A stretch of 64,000 nucleotides of DNA from Methylobacillus arboreus (lineage in GTDB: Bacteria; Pseudomonadota; Gammaproteobacteria; Burkholderiales; Methylophilaceae): the NCBI RefSeq assembly GCF_020532725.1, contig NZ_JAJAVC010000006.1:496001-560000 (forward strand), read 5' to 3'. Numbering within the stretch: position 1 is the first letter of the stretch; each line of letters starts with the position of its first letter. Of the stretch, positions 56,308-64,000 are shown piece after piece. The notes beneath the pieces are model-generated. The model ran no database searches. It worked only from the letters and a program-made list of their open reading frames with translations, and had not been told where the DNA came from. The translations under genes were made by a program, and so were the position numbers.

Positions 56308-59300
56308 GTGCAGGGATCCCTCATGTCCGGGCAAGCTAGTATCGAGCAGGCCAGCTTCAAGCGCATCCTGCGCCGCAATATCCTCCTACCTCTAGCAGTA
56401 GGTATCGTCAGCGCTACTTTATTTGTCGGGCTGATCCTCAACCTCTTGTCCACACTCAGTTTGGTAGAGCATACCGAACGTGTGATTGGCAAAGCCCAGG
56501 AAATTTCAAAACTGGCCGTTGACCTCGAAAGCGGCATGCGCGGCTACCTGATCAGCAATGACGAAAGCTTTTTAGCGCCATACCAACTTGGCAAACCCAG
56601 ACTACAGGCCGAGATTTCCAGTCTGATCGTGCTGGTGAACGACAACCCCACCCAGGTTGAACGCCTGAAACGCATCCAGGCCCAGGAAGATCAATGGAGC
56701 CAATATGCCAATAATATGATTGAAATGCGCCGCAACGGGGGAGACTTTGCCAGTGTGGTACGGTCTGGCCGCGGTAAGCTGGAGTTCGACGAGATCCGCA
56801 GGGAACTGGAAAAATTCATCGAGCAGGAGCAACGGCTACTGAAAGAAAGAAACGACAGCGCGCGCAACACCATCAATTTCTCGCTCGTGTCTTATCTTGT
56901 ATTTATGCTCGCGCTCACAGGGTTGTTAGGCTATTTCGGCCGCCGCGAACTGCTCCTGCTTTCTGACAATTATGAAGATGTACTGCAGGAGCAGCAGCAA
57001 CACGCCGAAACGCTTCAGCAACAAGCCTGGCTACGTACCGGCCAGTCATCGCTGGCCGAACTGGGAATCGGTCAGCTTGCCCTGCCGCAACTGGGGCGCA
57101 CCGCACTTGATTTCCTTGCACGCTATATCGGCATTCACTTAGGCGCACTATACATACTCGAGGATGACGGCAGCCTGCGACGCGTTGCCACGTATGGCTT
57201 CAGCCCGGAGCATCAACAACGTCCCTCCGTGTTACATGCCCACGATAGCCTTGTCGGCCAGGCAATGACGGAAGGTCGCCTGATTACACTGGACAACCTG
57301 CCCAACGACTACATCAAGGTCAACTCTACCCTTGGCGATGCCCTGCCGCGCCAGCTCGTCATTGCACCTATCCGCAATGATGGTCGTATCAATGGCGTGA
57401 TAGAAGTTGCCTTTTTGCATCCGCCTGAAGCGCGTGTACAAGAATTTCTCTCCTTGATTACCAGCAACCTGGGGATTGCAATTGAGGTGGCACTTTCACG
57501 CCAACGCTTGCAGGACGTGCTCTCCGAGACGCAACAACTCAATGAGGAACTGCAGGTACAACAGGAAGAATTACGCACTAGCAATGAAGAGCTTGAGCAA
57601 CAATCCCGCGTACTGGAAGAATCCCAGGTAACCCTGGAAAACCAGAAAGCCGAGCTGGAGCAGACCAACGACAAACTGGCTGAACAGGCACTGAGGCTGG
57701 ATGAGAAAAACAGCGCGCTGCAAGAAGCACAGACACAATTGCAGGAGCGGGCAGAAGACCTCGAACGCGCCAGCCAGTACAAATCCGAGTTTCTGGCCAA
57801 TATGTCCCACGAGCTGCGTACGCCACTCAACAGCTCGCTGATCCTGGCCAAGTTACTGGCCGACAACCGCGAAGGCAATCTCAGCGAGGAACAGATCAAG
57901 TTCGCCCAGACCATTTATTCCGCAGGTAACGATCTGCTCAATTTGATCAACGATATTCTTGATATTTCCAAGGTAGAGGCCGGCAAGCTCGAACTGAAAC
58001 CACAGGAGCTCGCACTCAACCACTTGGCCAATTCCCTGCAGGCCGTGTTTGAGCCCATGGCGCGGCAAAAGAAGCTGGACTTCAAGATCGACATTGCCCC
58101 CGACGCCCCGAAGTCGCTTTACACCGACCGTCAGCGCTTGGAACAAATACTGAAGAACCTGCTCTCAAATGCCATCAAGTTCACCGACCATGGCAGTGTC
58201 TCGCTTAATATCGCCGCATCCGAGGATGGCCAGCTTCGCTTTACGGTGCAGGATTCCGGTATTGGCATAGATGCCAACCTGCACGAAGCTATTTTTGCCC
58301 CGTTCCGTCAGGTAGACGGCACCTCCAGCAGGCGCTATGGCGGTACAGGGCTGGGGCTTTCCATCTCACGCAACCTGGCCTCCTTGCTGGGCGGCTCAAT
58401 TTCAGTGGAAAGCACGCGCGGACAGGGAAGCAGCTTCACCCTGCTGCTCCCCCAACAGTGGCAGCCGGCGCCGATATTGCTGCACCCAGCGGAAAGTCTG
58501 GCAAAACCAGAACCAGTCCAACCCGCGGCCGAACCAACACCGGCCGCGGAAAAACCGGCCAAGACCTTTACTGGCCCGGCCTTCCCGGATGACCGCGAGC
58601 AGGCGCAGGAATCAAAACGCCTGGTGCTGGTTGTGGAAGATGAAACAGCATTTGCCAGAATACTCTTCGATCTCGCCCACGAAATGGGCTACCAGTGCCT
58701 GGTGGCCCATTCTGCAGACGAAGGCCTGCATCTGGCAGCGCACTACCAACCACAAGCCATCCTGCTGGACATACGCCTGCCTGACCAGTCGGGTTTAAGT
58801 GTGTTGCAGACACTCAAGGAGAACACCCGCACCCGTCATATCCCGGTGCATGTCATTTCCAGCGAGGATCACAGCGAAGCAGCCCTGCATCTTGGCGCAG
58901 TGGGTTACGCGCTCAAGCCGACGACACTGGAAGAACTCAAACTGGTTTTCGCCCGGCTGGAAGAAAAACTGACACAGAAGATAAAACGCGTGCTGCTGGT
59001 TGAAGATGATGCACGCCAGCGCGAAAGCGTGCATCAGCTGATTGCCGACGACGATGTTGAAATCGTGGCGGTGGAATTTGGCGCAGACGCCCTAGAACAG
59101 TTACGCAGCAATATCTTTGACTGCATGATCATTGACCTCAAACTGCCGGACATGCAGGGCAGCGAGTTATTGCATCGCATGTCCACCGAGGATATTTGTG
59201 CCTTCCCGCCTGTTATCGTCTATACCGGGCGCAACCTCACACTCGATGAAGAGGCCGACCTGCTCAAGTACTCCCATTCCATCATCATCAAGGGCGCGCG

Positions 59301-59805
59301 CTCTCCGGAACGCCTGCTTGATGAAGTGACCCTGTTCCTGCACAAGGTGGAATCCGAGTTGTCCAGCGAACGCCAGCACATGCTGCAGACCCTGCGCAGC
59401 CGCGAACGCATTTTTGATGGACGCCGCATCCTGCTGGTGGATGATGACGTACGCAATGTGTTCGCGCTGACCAGCGCACTGGAACAGAGGGGCATGGCAG
59501 TCGAAGTAGCCCGCAATGGCATAGAAGCCATCAGCAAGCTCAACCAGGTGCCCGACATCGATTTGGTGCTGATGGATGTCATGATGCCGGAAATGGACGG
59601 GCTGGAAGCTACGCGCCGTATCCGTGCCGATGGACGTTTCGAGCGCCTGCCTATTATTGCGATTACCGCCAAGGCAATGAAGGATGACCAGGAGCAATGC
59701 ATCAAGGCGGGCATGAATGACTACCTTGCCAAACCGATCGACCTGTCGCGCCTGCATTCATTGCTCAGGGTTTGGCTGCCTGCCGACATCAACCGCACAG
59801 AATAA
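56308..59805 (+). CDS. Hybrid sensor histidine kinase: CHASE3-GAF-HisKA-HATPase-REC-REC-REC
   Basis: A 1165-residue multi-domain kinase. Order: TM1 (about 22-48), a CHASE3-type periplasmic sensor (EISKLAVDLESGMRGYLISNDESFLAPY), TM2 (about 192-213), a GAF domain (about 245-395), a long coiled coil, HisKA with the phospho-acceptor His501 in MSHELRTPLN, HATPase with GTGLGLSISRNLASLLGG, then three receiver domains with acceptor Asp821 (LLDIRLPDQSG), Asp943 (IIDLKLPDMQG) and Asp1090 (LMDVMMPEMDG). It heads a four-gene run with CheR, CheB and a second hybrid kinase. Three receivers allow branching or phosphate buffering. The signal is unknown. Confidence 0.95.
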   Translation: MQGSLMSGQASIEQASFKRILRRNILLPLAVGIVSATLFVGLILNLLSTLSLVEHTERVIGKAQEISKLAVDLESGMRGYLISNDESFLAPYQLGKPRLQAEISSLIVLVNDNPTQVERLKRIQAQEDQWSQYANNMIEMRRNGGDFASVVRSGRGKLEFDEIRRELEKFIEQEQRLLKERNDSARNTINFSLVSYLVFMLALTGLLGYFGRRELLLLSDNYEDVLQEQQQHAETLQQQAWLRTGQSSLAELGIGQLALPQLGRTALDFLARYIGIHLGALYILEDDGSLRRVATYGFSPEHQQRPSVLHAHDSLVGQAMTEGRLITLDNLPNDYIKVNSTLGDALPRQLVIAPIRNDGRINGVIEVAFLHPPEARVQEFLSLITSNLGIAIEVALSRQRLQDVLSETQQLNEELQVQQEELRTSNEELEQQSRVLEESQVTLENQKAELEQTNDKLAEQALRLDEKNSALQEAQTQLQERAEDLERASQYKSEFLANMSHELRTPLNSSLILAKLLADNREGNLSEEQIKFAQTIYSAGNDLLNLINDILDISKVEAGKLELKPQELALNHLANSLQAVFEPMARQKKLDFKIDIAPDAPKSLYTDRQRLEQILKNLLSNAIKFTDHGSVSLNIAASEDGQLRFTVQDSGIGIDANLHEAIFAPFRQVDGTSSRRYGGTGLGLSISRNLASLLGGSISVESTRGQGSSFTLLLPQQWQPAPILLHPAESLAKPEPVQPAAEPTPAAEKPAKTFTGPAFPDDREQAQESKRLVLVVEDETAFARILFDLAHEMGYQCLVAHSADEGLHLAAHYQPQAILLDIRLPDQSGLSVLQTLKENTRTRHIPVHVISSEDHSEAALHLGAVGYALKPTTLEELKLVFARLEEKLTQKIKRVLLVEDDARQRESVHQLIADDDVEIVAVEFGADALEQLRSNIFDCMIIDLKLPDMQGSELLHRMSTEDICAFPPVIVYTGRNLTLDEEADLLKYSHSIIIKGARSPERLLDEVTLFLHKVESELSSERQHMLQTLRSRERIFDGRRILLVDDDVRNVFALTSALEQRGMAVEVARNGIEAISKLNQVPDIDLVLMDVMMPEMDGLEATRRIRADGRFERLPIIAITAKAMKDDQEQCIKAGMNDYLAKPIDLSRLHSLLRVWLPADINRTE

Positions 59806-59810
59806 TCACC

Positions 59811-60665
59811 ATGCGACAGAACGGGCACAATCCAGAACATTCCCAGGCTCGCATGAGCACACTGGACATTGAGCTGCGCCTGCTCATGGAGGCGATATAC
59901 CTGCGCTACAACTATGATTTCCGTGACTATACCGGCGCCTCACAAAAACGGCGGGTCGTGCAGGCAGTGCGCGCGCTCAACTGCGAGTCCGTCTCGGAAT
60001 TGCAATCGCGCGTCCTGCATGACACAGACCTGTTCACCCAGTTATTGCAGTTCCTCACCATCCCGGTGAGCGAGATGTTCCGCGATCCCAGTTACTATGC
60101 CTGCCTGCGCACGGAAGTGCTGCCCGTGCTCAAAACTTATCCCTCGCTCAAGATCTGGGTGGCGGGGTGCAGTACCGGGGAAGAGGTATATTCACTCGCC
60201 ATCCTGCTGCGCGAAGAAGGGCTGCTGGAACGTACCATCATCTATGCCACGGACATAAACCCCGTATCCCTGGACAAGGCGCGCAAGGGCGTTTTCCCAC
60301 TCTCACGCATGCAGCTTTACACCAAGAACTATCAGGAAGCAGGCGGCAAGCAAGCGTTCTCCGATTACTACACCGCGGCTTACAGTGCCGCGTTGTTCGA
60401 CCGCTCATTGTGCGAGAACATCACGTTTGCCGACCACAGCCTGTCTACCGACAGCGTGTTCTCGGAAACGCACCTGATCTCTTGCCGCAATGTACTGATC
60501 TACTTCAACCGCAAATTGCAGGATCGCGCACTGGGACTGTTCCACGAATCCTTATGCCACCGCGGTTTTCTTGGATTGGGCAGCAAGGAGAGTATCGACT
60601 TCTCTGATTACAACCGGCGCTTTGAGGCTGTGGACAAGCGTGAACGCATCTTCCGCAAACTATGA
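59811..60665 (+). CDS. CheR-type protein-glutamate methyltransferase
   Basis: SAM-dependent methyltransferase of the CheR family, 284 residues. The N-terminal helical part (LRLLMEAIYLRYNYDFRDYTGASQKRRVVQAV) is followed by FLTIPVSEMFRDPSYYACLR, the SAM loop IWVAGCSTGEEVYSLAILL, and the NVLIYFNRKLQDRALGLFHESL motif. No chemoreceptor or flagellar gene is near, so it probably works with the adjacent kinases rather than in swimming. ATG 59811 is five bases after the kinase stop; ATG 59853 is another option. The next ATG overlaps its stop by four bases. Confidence 0.93.
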   Translation: MRQNGHNPEHSQARMSTLDIELRLLMEAIYLRYNYDFRDYTGASQKRRVVQAVRALNCESVSELQSRVLHDTDLFTQLLQFLTIPVSEMFRDPSYYACLRTEVLPVLKTYPSLKIWVAGCSTGEEVYSLAILLREEGLLERTIIYATDINPVSLDKARKGVFPLSRMQLYTKNYQEAGGKQAFSDYYTAAYSAALFDRSLCENITFADHSLSTDSVFSETHLISCRNVLIYFNRKLQDRALGLFHESLCHRGFLGLGSKESIDFSDYNRRFEAVDKRERIFRKL

Positions 60666-61279
60666 CGACGCTCCAGCCAGCCACGCTCGAAATTCTTGCC
60701 AATCGCACTATGGAAGCGATCGTCGTGGGTGCCTCTGCGGGCGGTGTGGATGCCATGCTGCATATTTTCAAGGGCCTGCCGCAGCATTACCCGCTACCGA
60801 TCATCGCGCTCCTGCATATGCAGGAAACACGTGAAAGCAAGCTGGCAGAACTGTTCCAGCACCACCTTAACCTGCAAGTGAAAGAAGCCACAGACAAGGA
60901 ATCGATTGCGCCTGGTACCCTGTACTTTGCCCCGGCCAGTTACCATTTATCGATCGAGCATAACCTGCAGTTTTCGCTCAGTTGCGAGGCGCCATTGCAT
61001 TTCTCACGGCCTTCCATCGACATTCTCATGGAATCAGCCGCTGATGCTTATGGAGAAGCGCTGGTCGGTATCCTGCTGACCGGTGCAAACCCGGATGGCG
61101 CCGCGGGCATGCGTGCCATCAAGCAGGCAGGCGGACTTGCCATCGTGCAGGACCCGGATGAGGCTGAGGTAGACTATATGCCCCGGGCAGCCATCCAGCT
61201 TCAAACACCTGATATGATTCTGCGCCTTGGAAGAATTAATCAACTATTGATCACATTGGGAGAACAGCATGTCCACTAG
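60662..61279 (+). CDS. CheB-type methylesterase domain protein
   Basis: Stand-alone CheB catalytic domain, 205 residues, with no receiver domain. The catalytic triad can be seen: Ser25 in VVGASAGGVDA, His52 in ALLHMQ, and Asp in LLTGANPDGAAGM. The phrase IAPGTLYFAPASYHLSIEHN is typical. It overlaps CheR by four bases and the next kinase by eleven. A CheR-CheB pair without chemoreceptors suggests reversible methylation of the local kinases or an accessory domain; this is inference. Confidence 0.93.
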   Translation: MTTLQPATLEILANRTMEAIVVGASAGGVDAMLHIFKGLPQHYPLPIIALLHMQETRESKLAELFQHHLNLQVKEATDKESIAPGTLYFAPASYHLSIEHNLQFSLSCEAPLHFSRPSIDILMESAADAYGEALVGILLTGANPDGAAGMRAIKQAGGLAIVQDPDEAEVDYMPRAAIQLQTPDMILRLGRINQLLITLGEQHVH

Positions 61280-62498
61280 CGCAGAACTGCTACCCAGCAA
61301 GTTGCTGATTGTGGATGACCTGGCAGAAAACCTGCAAGCGCTTGCCGCCATCATCCGTGGTGAAGATCGCATCATTTATCAGGCACGTTCAGGAGAGGAA
61401 GCCCTCACCCTCATGCTGGAACACGAGTTCGCACTCGCCATCCTCGATGTGCAAATGCCGGGCATGGATGGCTTTGAACTGGCAAAACTCATGCGCGGCA
61501 CTGCCAAGACACGCGATATCCCGATTGTATTTGTCACGGCTGCCGGCAGCGAATCCAACTTCGATTTCCGCGGCTACGAAACCGGCGCAGTGGATTTTCT
61601 CCGCAAACCGCTGGATATCAGCGCCGTCCAGAGCAAGGTCAATGTCTTTGTCGCCCTGCACCAGCAGCGCCTGGAGACACAGCGCCAGATCGCGGCGCTG
61701 GAGCTCAGCCGGAAGAAACAGGAAACCCTGCTGGCAGAACTGCAACGCACACAGGCCGAGCTGGAAAAATCGATCTCCATCCGTGACAACTTCATCTCCA
61801 TGGTCGCCCACGAACTGCGTACCCCGCTCAATACCCTGTTCCTTGACGTACAGGTACGCACCCTGCAACTGGAACGCGGCAACCTTGCCGCATTCGGCCA
61901 GGAAGAACTCAAGAAAATGACTGAACGCGACCGGCGGCAGATGAAGAACATGATCCGCCTGATTGACGATATGCTAGACCTTACCCGCATATCCAGCGGC
62001 AAGCTGTCCGTGCGTCCTGTGAGCACCAACCTTAGCGAACTGCTGGAACGCCTAGTGCATGACATCACGCCGCAGGCGCAAGCATCGGGTTACACCATCA
62101 GCCTTGAGATTCAAGACAATATCCGTGGGGACTGGGATGCCTTCCGTCTCGAACAGATCATTGTCAACCTGCTGACCAATGCCATGCGCTATGGCAACAC
62201 CAAACCCATCAGCATCTCGTTGCAACAGCAGGAAAACCAGGCTGTGATTACTGTACGCGACCAAGGACAAGGTATTTCACCTGAAGACCAGGAACGTATC
62301 TTCCTCGCTTTCGAACGTTGCCAGGGCAACCAAGTCAGTGCAGGCCTGGGGCTGGGGCTGTATATCGCCCAGCAACTCGCAACGGCACACCACGGGAAAA
62401 TACTGGTGGAAAGCACGTTGGGCCAAGGCTCGGCCTTTACCCTGCAACTGCCATTGCAGGCGCAATATGCAGATGCTGCAGGTGTGCCTGATAGCTAA
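61269..62498 (+). CDS. REC-HisKA-HATPase hybrid histidine kinase
   Basis: A 409-residue soluble kinase. The N-terminal receiver domain has acceptor Asp60 (AILDVQMPGMDGFELAKLM) and the acidic pair in LLIVDDLAENLQAL. A coiled-coil linker (about 135-170) leads to HisKA with His181 in MVAHELRTPLN, and a HATPase domain ending GLGLGLYIAQQLATAHHGKILVES. It has no membrane segment, so its input is probably phosphate from the upstream hybrid kinase. Last gene of the run. Translation is coupled to cheB by an 11-base overlap. Confidence 0.94.
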   Translation: MSTSAELLPSKLLIVDDLAENLQALAAIIRGEDRIIYQARSGEEALTLMLEHEFALAILDVQMPGMDGFELAKLMRGTAKTRDIPIVFVTAAGSESNFDFRGYETGAVDFLRKPLDISAVQSKVNVFVALHQQRLETQRQIAALELSRKKQETLLAELQRTQAELEKSISIRDNFISMVAHELRTPLNTLFLDVQVRTLQLERGNLAAFGQEELKKMTERDRRQMKNMIRLIDDMLDLTRISSGKLSVRPVSTNLSELLERLVHDITPQAQASGYTISLEIQDNIRGDWDAFRLEQIIVNLLTNAMRYGNTKPISISLQQQENQAVITVRDQGQGISPEDQERIFLAFERCQGNQVSAGLGLGLYIAQQLATAHHGKILVESTLGQGSAFTLQLPLQAQYADAAGVPDS

Positions 62499-62501
62499 AA
62501 A

Positions 62502-62546
62502 AGTAATGCTCAAGGCAGCTATTATTGCACTACCTTGAGCATCATT
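62502..62546. terminator. Bidirectional hairpin between the kinase operon and katG
   Basis: ATGCTCAAGG (62506-62515) and CCTTGAGCAT (62533-62542) are perfectly complementary with a 17-nt loop. It lies between the convergent kinase and katG stops. An A6 stretch lies just before it on the plus strand (62497-62502), giving U's for katG. Confidence 0.72.
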
Positions 62547-62562
62547 TACTCAACGGGACTGA

Positions 62563-64000
62563 TTAGAACCGGTCCAGCTCCATCACCTTGCCCCATGCAT
62601 TCACGAAGTCATGCACGAACTTCTCCTTGGCATCATCGAATGCATAGACCTCGGCGACGGCACGCAACTCCGAATTGGAGCCAAACACCAGGTCTACCGG
62701 GGTTGCCGTCCACTTGACCTTGTCAGTGGCGCGATCGCGTCCTTCATAGATGCCCTGGCTTGAAGATGCCTGAGACCACTTGGTCGACATGCTGAGCAAA
62801 TTAACGAAAAAATCATTGCTCAAGGTACCGGGACGGTCAGTGAACACGCCATTCTTCGAGCCTCCGGCATTGGCATCCAGTGCGCGCAGACCGCCCACCA
62901 GCACCGTCATTTCTGGCACGGTCAAGGTTAGCAGGTTTGCACGGTCGATCAGCGTTTCCGCAGGGGAGCGGCGATTGTCCGCGCTATAGTAGTTGCGGAA
63001 CCCGTCTGCCTTGGGCTCAAGCGCCGCGAACGCTTTCACGTCGGTTTGCTCCTGCGATGCATCGGTGCGGCCAGGCGTGAACGGCACGGTGACGGCATAG
63101 CCTGCATCCTTCGCCGCCTTTTCCACCGCAGCGGCGCCACCCAGCACGATCAGGTCGGCCAATGACACTTTCTTGCCATCGCCCTGGACACTGTTGAAGC
63201 CTTTCTGAATACCTTCCAAGCGCTTGAGCACCTTGCCCAGCTCAGCAGGATTGTTCACTGCCCAGTCCTTCTGCGGTGCGAGACGCAGTCGGCCGCCATT
63301 GGCGCCGCCGCGCATATCCGTGCCGCGGAAGGAGGCGGCCGAGGCCCAGGCAGCCCTCACCAACTCAGGCACAGTCAGGCCGGAGGCCAATATCTTGCCT
63401 TTCAAGTCTGCAATGTCATTGCTATCGACCAGGGGATGATCTGCCTCTGGAACCGGGTCTTGCCAGAGCAGCACTTCTGCGGGAACCTCGCTGCCGAGAT
63501 AGCGTGCGCGCGGCCCCAGGTCGCGATGCGTGAGCTTGAACCATGCCTTGGCAAACGCCAGCTCGAACTCCTTGGGATTATCCAGGAAGCGTTTTGAAAT
63601 CTTCTGGTACTCAGGGTCCACCTTCAAGGAGAGGTCAGTAGTGAACATGATAGGAGCATGGCGCTTATCAGGAATATGCGCATCAGGCACCAGGCTGGCG
63701 CCCTGTCCGCCCTTGGGTACCCATTGAATCGCACCTGCGGGGCTCTTGGTCTTTTCCCAGTCGAAGGTATAAAGCCAGGTCAGGTATTCATGCGTCCAGC
63801 GTGTGGGATTGGTTGACCATGCGCCTTCCAGCCCGCTGGTAATGGTGTCTTCCGCATTGCCCTTGCCGCACTTGTTTTTCCAGCCGAATCCCTGCTCCTC
63901 GATACCGGCAGCCGCAGGCTCCGCACCCACGCACTTTTCAGGATTGGCTGCGCCGTGCGCCTTGCCGAAGGTATGCCCGCCGGCGATCAGGGCCACGGTT
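62563..64000 (-). CDS. katG: Catalase-peroxidase KatG, C-terminal part (runs off the window)
   Basis: Bifunctional haem enzyme that removes hydrogen peroxide. The window holds the last 479 or so residues; the start and the distal active-site His lie beyond base 64000. The visible part begins [16 protein letters not shown] with the proximal haem His. It continues with the KatG phrases [26 protein letters not shown] and [25 protein letters not shown], and the C-terminal non-haem domain ending [15 protein letters not shown]. The frame is intact. It is convergent with the kinase operon. Confidence 0.97.
   Translation of the reverse strand, partial: TVALIAGGHTFGKAHGAANPEKCVGAEPAAAGIEEQGFGWKNKCGKGNAEDTITSGLEGAWSTNPTRWTHEYLTWLYTFDWEKTKSPAGAIQWVPKGGQGASLVPDAHIPDKRHAPIMFTTDLSLKVDPEYQKISKRFLDNPKEFELAFAKAWFKLTHRDLGPRARYLGSEVPAEVLLWQDPVPEADHPLVDSNDIADLKGKILASGLTVPELVRAAWASAASFRGTDMRGGANGGRLRLAPQKDWAVNNPAELGKVLKRLEGIQKGFNSVQGDGKKVSLADLIVLGGAAAVEKAAKDAGYAVTVPFTPGRTDASQEQTDVKAFAALEPKADGFRNYYSADNRRSPAETLIDRANLLTLTVPEMTVLVGGLRALDANAGGSKNGVFTDRPGTLSNDFFVNLLSMSTKWSQASSSQGIYEGRDRATDKVKWTATPVDLVFGSNSELRAVAEVYAFDDAKEKFVHDFVNAWGKVMELDRF

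Overview
The window looks like a chromosomal segment of a methylotrophic betaproteobacterium, most likely family Methylophilaceae. The support is a XoxF-type lanthanide methanol dehydrogenase (27941-29818), a SoxYZ-like carrier of the kind found beside quinoprotein dehydrogenases, a split B12-dependent ribonucleotide reductase and typical betaproteobacterial housekeeping genes. Base composition looks even and moderately GC-rich. I saw no rRNA or tRNA gene, CRISPR array, prophage or complete insertion sequence. The species assignment is inference.

Layout. 1-6654: the end of a PepSY membrane protein, then a leftward block with mutY, asmA-like, uppP, a YidB-like gene and an RsuA/RluB-type pseudouridine synthase. 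6779-7432: an AbrB/Doc-type toxin-antitoxin pair with a palindromic operator. 7481-9530: thiC under a TPP riboswitch. 9786-17034: a PCMT-like methyltransferase, then a TetR-controlled tripartite RND efflux operon with its operator inside the promoter. 17047-19703: two isochorismatase-family hydrolases around waaA. 19955-23052: nrdJa-nrdJb behind a probable tandem NrdR site. 23085-27342: a TonB siderophore receptor with its FecR/FecI signalling pair and a Fur box.

27343-31828 is the most interesting part. It holds a non-coding stretch assembled from broken copies of two other genes in this window, then xoxF with a perfect inverted repeat between its -35 and -10, a divergent unknown membrane protein and a TetR regulator that may own that operator. 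31813-36834 carries a formylglycine-generating-enzyme homologue and a zinc-type cluster (DUF3299, FtsX-like permease, ATPase, DUF2796, ZIP). 37305-43377 is a CzcCBA heavy-metal efflux operon with a CzcI-like gene.

44119-47279 is bracketed by two copies of a folded repeat whose stems vary but stay complementary. Between them lie pirin, lysR and a DMT exporter. 47279-50438 encodes a small sulfur-type redox module (SoxYZ-like carrier, cytochrome c, flavocytochrome c flavoprotein) divergent from a TetR gene across a near-palindrome. 50474-55860 is a MarR-controlled aromatic-acid-type efflux operon (NodT, FUSC, DUF1656, HlyD-like). 56308-62498 is a compact signalling operon (large hybrid kinase, CheR, CheB, second hybrid kinase), followed by the convergent 3' part of katG.
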